The position numbers and the translations under genes are program-made. Below are positions 61,091-64,000 of a stretch of DNA of 64,000 bases, piece by piece. How positions within the stretch are numbered: position 1 is the first letter of the stretch; every line of letters starts with the position of its first letter. This DNA comes from JAPOUP01 sp965221405. Its GTDB lineage: Bacteria > Pseudomonadota > Alphaproteobacteria > Rhodobacterales > Rhodobacteraceae. The stretch is from the NCBI GenBank assembly GCA_965221405.1, contig CBDCSE010000002.1, positions 1,550,001 through 1,614,000 of the forward strand, read 5' to 3'. The notes beneath the pieces were generated by a model. That model saw only the letters and a program-made list of their open reading frames with translations, had not been told where the DNA came from and made no database searches.

Positions 61091-62371
61091 TCATTCCATC
61101 TTCCGGCGAACGCGGCGGACCAGGAACCACACAAACGCAACAACCGGCAGGGTTATCAAGGCACCCAGCATGCCTTCACTCATACCGTTGGGGCTGGCGA
61201 ACGGGTAAAGGACATATCCCGCGAGCGAGACCGCATAATAGCTGATAGCCACCACCGAGAGTCCCTCCACGGTGCGCTGAAGCCGAAGCTGGAGGTCGGC
61301 GCGCCGGTTCATGCTCTGAAGGAGCTGCTGGTTCTGGGCGCTGCGCTCAACCTCGACCCTGGTACGGAGCAACTGCCCCGCCCGCATGGCGCGGTCCGCA
61401 AGCGTCGCGAGGCGACGGTCCGTCGAAGCCACGGTCCGCATAGCTGGCTGGTAACGGCGAATCATGAATTCCCCGAAGGTCTGGCGACCCGCGCACCGTT
61501 GCTCCCGCAGCACCGCAACACGGTCCTTGACGATCGCCTCATAGGCACCTGTAGCACCGAACCGGAAAGCGCTCTGCGCCGCTATGGTCTCCAATTCGGT
61601 CGCGATTCCGAGCAGTTGCGGAAGGGTTTCCTCAGCCGGTCGCGCCCCCTCGTTCACATCGCTCATGAGCCCGGTCAGGCGAGCATCCAGACCGTCAATT
61701 GGCGTCGCGATCTCACGTGCCCGCGCAAATCCCAGCATCGACATAGATTTATACGTCTCGATCTCGCAGAGCCGCTGTACCAGCCCCCCGACGCGGCGTG
61801 GACCGATTTCCGGGTCGGCGAAGACCGCGAAGCGCAGATGCCCGGACGGGTCAATCCGGAAATCACCGGCGATCTCCGCAGTACCGTCGCGAACCGACGC
61901 GGCAGCGAGGCTTTCAGGCACGAACCACTCGTTGAGAGCCTTCTCAAACCCATCCGGATCCGGCCGGGGCATAACCCGGACCGTCGCCGAGGTGAAAAGA
62001 CGACCCAGTCCCTGGGCAAGCCAGTCGTCAGGGAAGACCGCAAATTCTGCCGGATCGAACGCGCGTGCGCTCAAACCGCCCAAAAAAGCCATGTAGCTGA
62101 CAAATTCGGTATGCAGTTCCCATTTGAGCATGTGTCGACCGATCGCGCCGGTGAAATGGGTCGCGCCGGGCTGGGGATGTTGTGCGCCATGACGGTCGAG
62201 AAGTGCCGCAAGGTGCGTGCTGGCCGGGTCCGGGGACGGGTTGGTGGCATCGTGGGTGCGCTCAATGGCAATGTATAGAACGGTACAGGGCACCGGCATT
62301 GTCGGAAACGGACGGGCATGCAGTTCGTTGGCCAGCCTGTATCGGAGCGGGTGGTCCTCTGTCAAAGGCAT
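61091..62371 (-). CDS. DUF3422 family membrane-associated protein
   Basis: The 426-residue protein starts HPLRYRLANELHARPFPTMP, the hallmark of DUF3422, and contains HFTGAIGRHMLKWELHTEFV. The long alpha-helical middle includes RTRVEVERSAQNQQLLQSMN. Two hydrophobic segments at the C-terminus (about residues 375-392 and 402-418) end in RRVRRKME. The family is conserved in alphaproteobacteria and its function is unknown. Complete. Its stop lies ~60 bp from the end of the IS1634 duplication. Confidence 0.9.
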   Translation of the reverse strand: MPLTEDHPLRYRLANELHARPFPTMPVPCTVLYIAIERTHDATNPSPDPASTHLAALLDRHGAQHPQPGATHFTGAIGRHMLKWELHTEFVSYMAFLGGLSARAFDPAEFAVFPDDWLAQGLGRLFTSATVRVMPRPDPDGFEKALNEWFVPESLAAASVRDGTAEIAGDFRIDPSGHLRFAVFADPEIGPRRVGGLVQRLCEIETYKSMSMLGFARAREIATPIDGLDARLTGLMSDVNEGARPAEETLPQLLGIATELETIAAQSAFRFGATGAYEAIVKDRVAVLREQRCAGRQTFGEFMIRRYQPAMRTVASTDRRLATLADRAMRAGQLLRTRVEVERSAQNQQLLQSMNRRADLQLRLQRTVEGLSVVAISYYAVSLAGYVLYPFASPNGMSEGMLGALITLPVVAFVWFLVRRVRRKME

Positions 62372-62665
62372 GGTCGCATCCTTTCCCGAGCGAAATGAGG
62401 TGCGGAAGCATTAGCCGAAGCGCGGCGGTCTATCCAACTCGAATTGGGTACAGTGAAACTGCCGCATGGCCAGTCCCGCACTTCAAAATATCGGTCATGC
62501 AGTGTTGGCCGGACAAAGACATTCGGACAGATGAGCGCTCCATGAACCCTTTAAGTGTCTCCGACGCCCCAACGAAACTTGGCGCTCCAGACTACCGCAG
62601 TCATTGTATCCCCAATAACTGGCCATAGGCGGGTGCACACGCCGCGCCAGCATTTCCGGTTCGGT

Positions 62666-63166
62666 TCAGTCGCCCAAATCTTCCTCGGACACTCCCCAGA
62701 GCGTTTCGCGCGGCACCCAACCTCGGTAACTTTCAGCCGTAATCCGACACCAGTCAATAACACATTCGCCAAGCCATGCGATCACGTCCATCTCCAGAAG
62801 CGCCCTGGTCGATGACTCCTGATCCGGCTTAATCCGAAGCGGAATGCCGCCCTTCTCCACGATGACCGTTCGCACGCCGGACAGAAGGGAATAATGCATC
62901 CAGCCAGTTGCGCCGTCGCGGTCCTGGACCCTTCGCCAATGCCCGTATTCATCAATTACACGCAAGGGCATGTGCCGTCGCCTGAACACCCAATCAATAC
63001 GATGCGACAGGGACGGGCCACGCCGCGCATTCCCTTCGCTGGCCTTGAGTGAAACGAATCGGGGGATCGGAAGGTTTGTGACCGAGCCGCGGTCAGCGGC
63101 AACCGAACCAGATGCTGTGGAAAGGACAAACGTCGTCAGGAATGCCGTAGCCCATAATCGCAACAT
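62666..63166 (-). CDS. Secreted SH3-like domain protein
   Basis: The 166-residue protein has a signal peptide, LRLWATAFLTTFVLSTASGS, at residues 2-21, then LPIPRFVSLKASEGNARRGP (first SH3b-like strand), PLRVIDEYGHWRRVQDRDGA TGWMHYSLLS and CRITAESYRGWVPRETLWGV. It is the DUF1058-type/SH3_4 secreted family of alphaproteobacteria, probably periplasmic and cell-wall related. Divergent from the dehydrogenase gene. Confidence 0.85.
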   Translation of the reverse strand: MLRLWATAFLTTFVLSTASGSVAADRGSVTNLPIPRFVSLKASEGNARRGPSLSHRIDWVFRRRHMPLRVIDEYGHWRRVQDRDGATGWMHYSLLSGVRTVIVEKGGIPLRIKPDQESSTRALLEMDVIAWLGECVIDWCRITAESYRGWVPRETLWGVSEEDLGD

Positions 63167-63336
63167 GAATTTCCCGCTCTACCGGTTTTCCCTTTCCGAA
63201 GGCATAACCGGGCAAAGTGGACGCGAGGAACGCGCCCCAGCAGTGAATATGCCCCTACAGTAGCTGTTGTGCCCATGGCCGATTATAGTAACTCTGCCAC
63301 CAAACATTCGTGATTGAAAGCCCAAGGAAGCGTACC

Positions 63337-64000
63337 ATGCCAACCGAACGTCTGAACGTAATGGTGACGCGACGTTTGCCCGAGGTGGTCGAGACGCGGA
63401 TGATGGAACTGTTCGACGTATCGCTCAGATCGGAGGACACGCCCATGAACCGGGAAGCGCTGGCTGACGTAATGCGGCGGGCCGATGTATTGGTGCCAAC
63501 GATCACCGATCTGATCGACGCCAGCCTTCTCGCGCAGGCTGGATCAAGACTGAAGCTGATAGCGAACTTTGGCGCCGGGGTCGATCACATCGACGTCCAG
63601 ACCGCACGGCAGAGGGGTATTCTGATATCAAACACACCCGGCGTGCTGACCGAGGACACCGCGGATATGACGATGGCGCTAATTCTGGCGGTCACGAGAC
63701 GTATTCCCGAAGGCCTGTCGATCATGCAGTCAGGCACCTGGGAGGGTTGGGCTCCAACTGCGCTTCTGGGTGGCAGGGTCGGCGGCCGGCGGCTGGGGAT
63801 CCTTGGCATGGGCCGGATCGGGCAGGCGGTGGCGCGCAGGGCGAGGGCATTTGGACTGCAGATTCACTATCACAACCGCAGGCGCCTCCGGCAGGAGATC
63901 GAGGGTGAGCTCGAAGCGACCTACTGGGAAAGCCTTGACCAGATGGTCAGCCGCATGGATGTGATCAGCGTAAACTGTCCGCATACGCCGTCCACCTTTC
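63337..64000 (+). CDS. gyaR: D-2-hydroxyacid dehydrogenase (glyoxylate reductase-like), 3' end outside
   Basis: The first 221 residues begin LNVMVTRRLPEVVETRMMEL and contain LIANFGAGVDHIDVQTARQR (substrate part), NTPGVLTEDTADMTMALILA and the NAD-binding LGILGMGRIGQAVARRARAF. This is the D-isomer 2-hydroxyacid dehydrogenase family; the sequence is nearest to GyaR-type glyoxylate/hydroxypyruvate reductases. AAGGAAG precedes ATG 63337. The catalytic Arg-Glu-His part lies beyond the window. Confidence 0.88.
   Translation, partial: MPTERLNVMVTRRLPEVVETRMMELFDVSLRSEDTPMNREALADVMRRADVLVPTITDLIDASLLAQAGSRLKLIANFGAGVDHIDVQTARQRGILISNTPGVLTEDTADMTMALILAVTRRIPEGLSIMQSGTWEGWAPTALLGGRVGGRRLGILGMGRIGQAVARRARAFGLQIHYHNRRRLRQEIEGELEATYWESLDQMVSRMDVISVNCPHTPSTF

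Overview
The window looks like chromosome of a Rhodobacterales-type alphaproteobacterium in genome decay. The evidence is a short alphaproteobacterial 16S gene inside a 16S-tRNA-Ile-tRNA-Ala-23S-5S-tRNA-fMet operon, the isoprenoid block HDAC-xseB-ispA-dxs, and the ilvE/petP/petR arrangement. Housekeeping genes are mostly intact. The DNA between them is full of broken genes, insertion-sequence remnants and fragments cut at element borders.

Left part (1-13,000). The minus strand is open from 2210 to the window edge. It encodes the first ~736 residues of a type I Cas3 (HD nuclease plus DEAH helicase), facing a broken DUF2971 gene. Then come leuC, leuD and leuB for leucine synthesis, an EamA-type permease, tRNA-Pro, a small metallophosphoesterase, a KHG/KDPG-type aldolase, an agmatinase-family ureohydrolase, a decayed HNH nuclease gene and a 170-bp MITE-like element.

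Mobile graveyard (13,200-19,540). Very GC-rich remnants of IS630 and IS110 elements and a serine-recombinase tail surround one intact AAA-ATPase-like/PD-(D/E)XK gene. That gene is framed by perfect 21-bp inverted repeats. A DUF5131 gene with two Trp-to-TGA changes stops at tRNA-fMet.

rRNA operon and core genes (19,540-33,000), all on the minus strand except pyrF: the rRNA operon, msrQ/msrP, clpB, rbsK/rbsD and an SGNH hydrolase.

Second accessory stretch (33,000-42,700): small secreted or membrane proteins, truncated genes, an IS4-family copy with a clean 9-bp target duplication, and three elements (IS5, IS630, ISNCY) joined end to end at CTAG.

Right core (42,990-55,240): a sugar-nucleotide-epimerase-like protein, dxs/ispA/xseB/HDAC, petR/petP, ilvE, an FMN reductase, a broken ThDP enzyme gene, mtaB, and a dapF whose second catalytic cysteine is serine.

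tRNA-Lys island (55,780-61,032). A 2.9-kb decayed integrative element lies between tRNA-Lys and a 39-bp copy of its 3' half. It carries a three-gene overlapping operon of unknown function. Next to it an IS1634-family element has made a perfect 163-bp target duplication. The window ends with a DUF3422 protein, an SH3-like secreted protein and the start of a D-2-hydroxyacid dehydrogenase gene.
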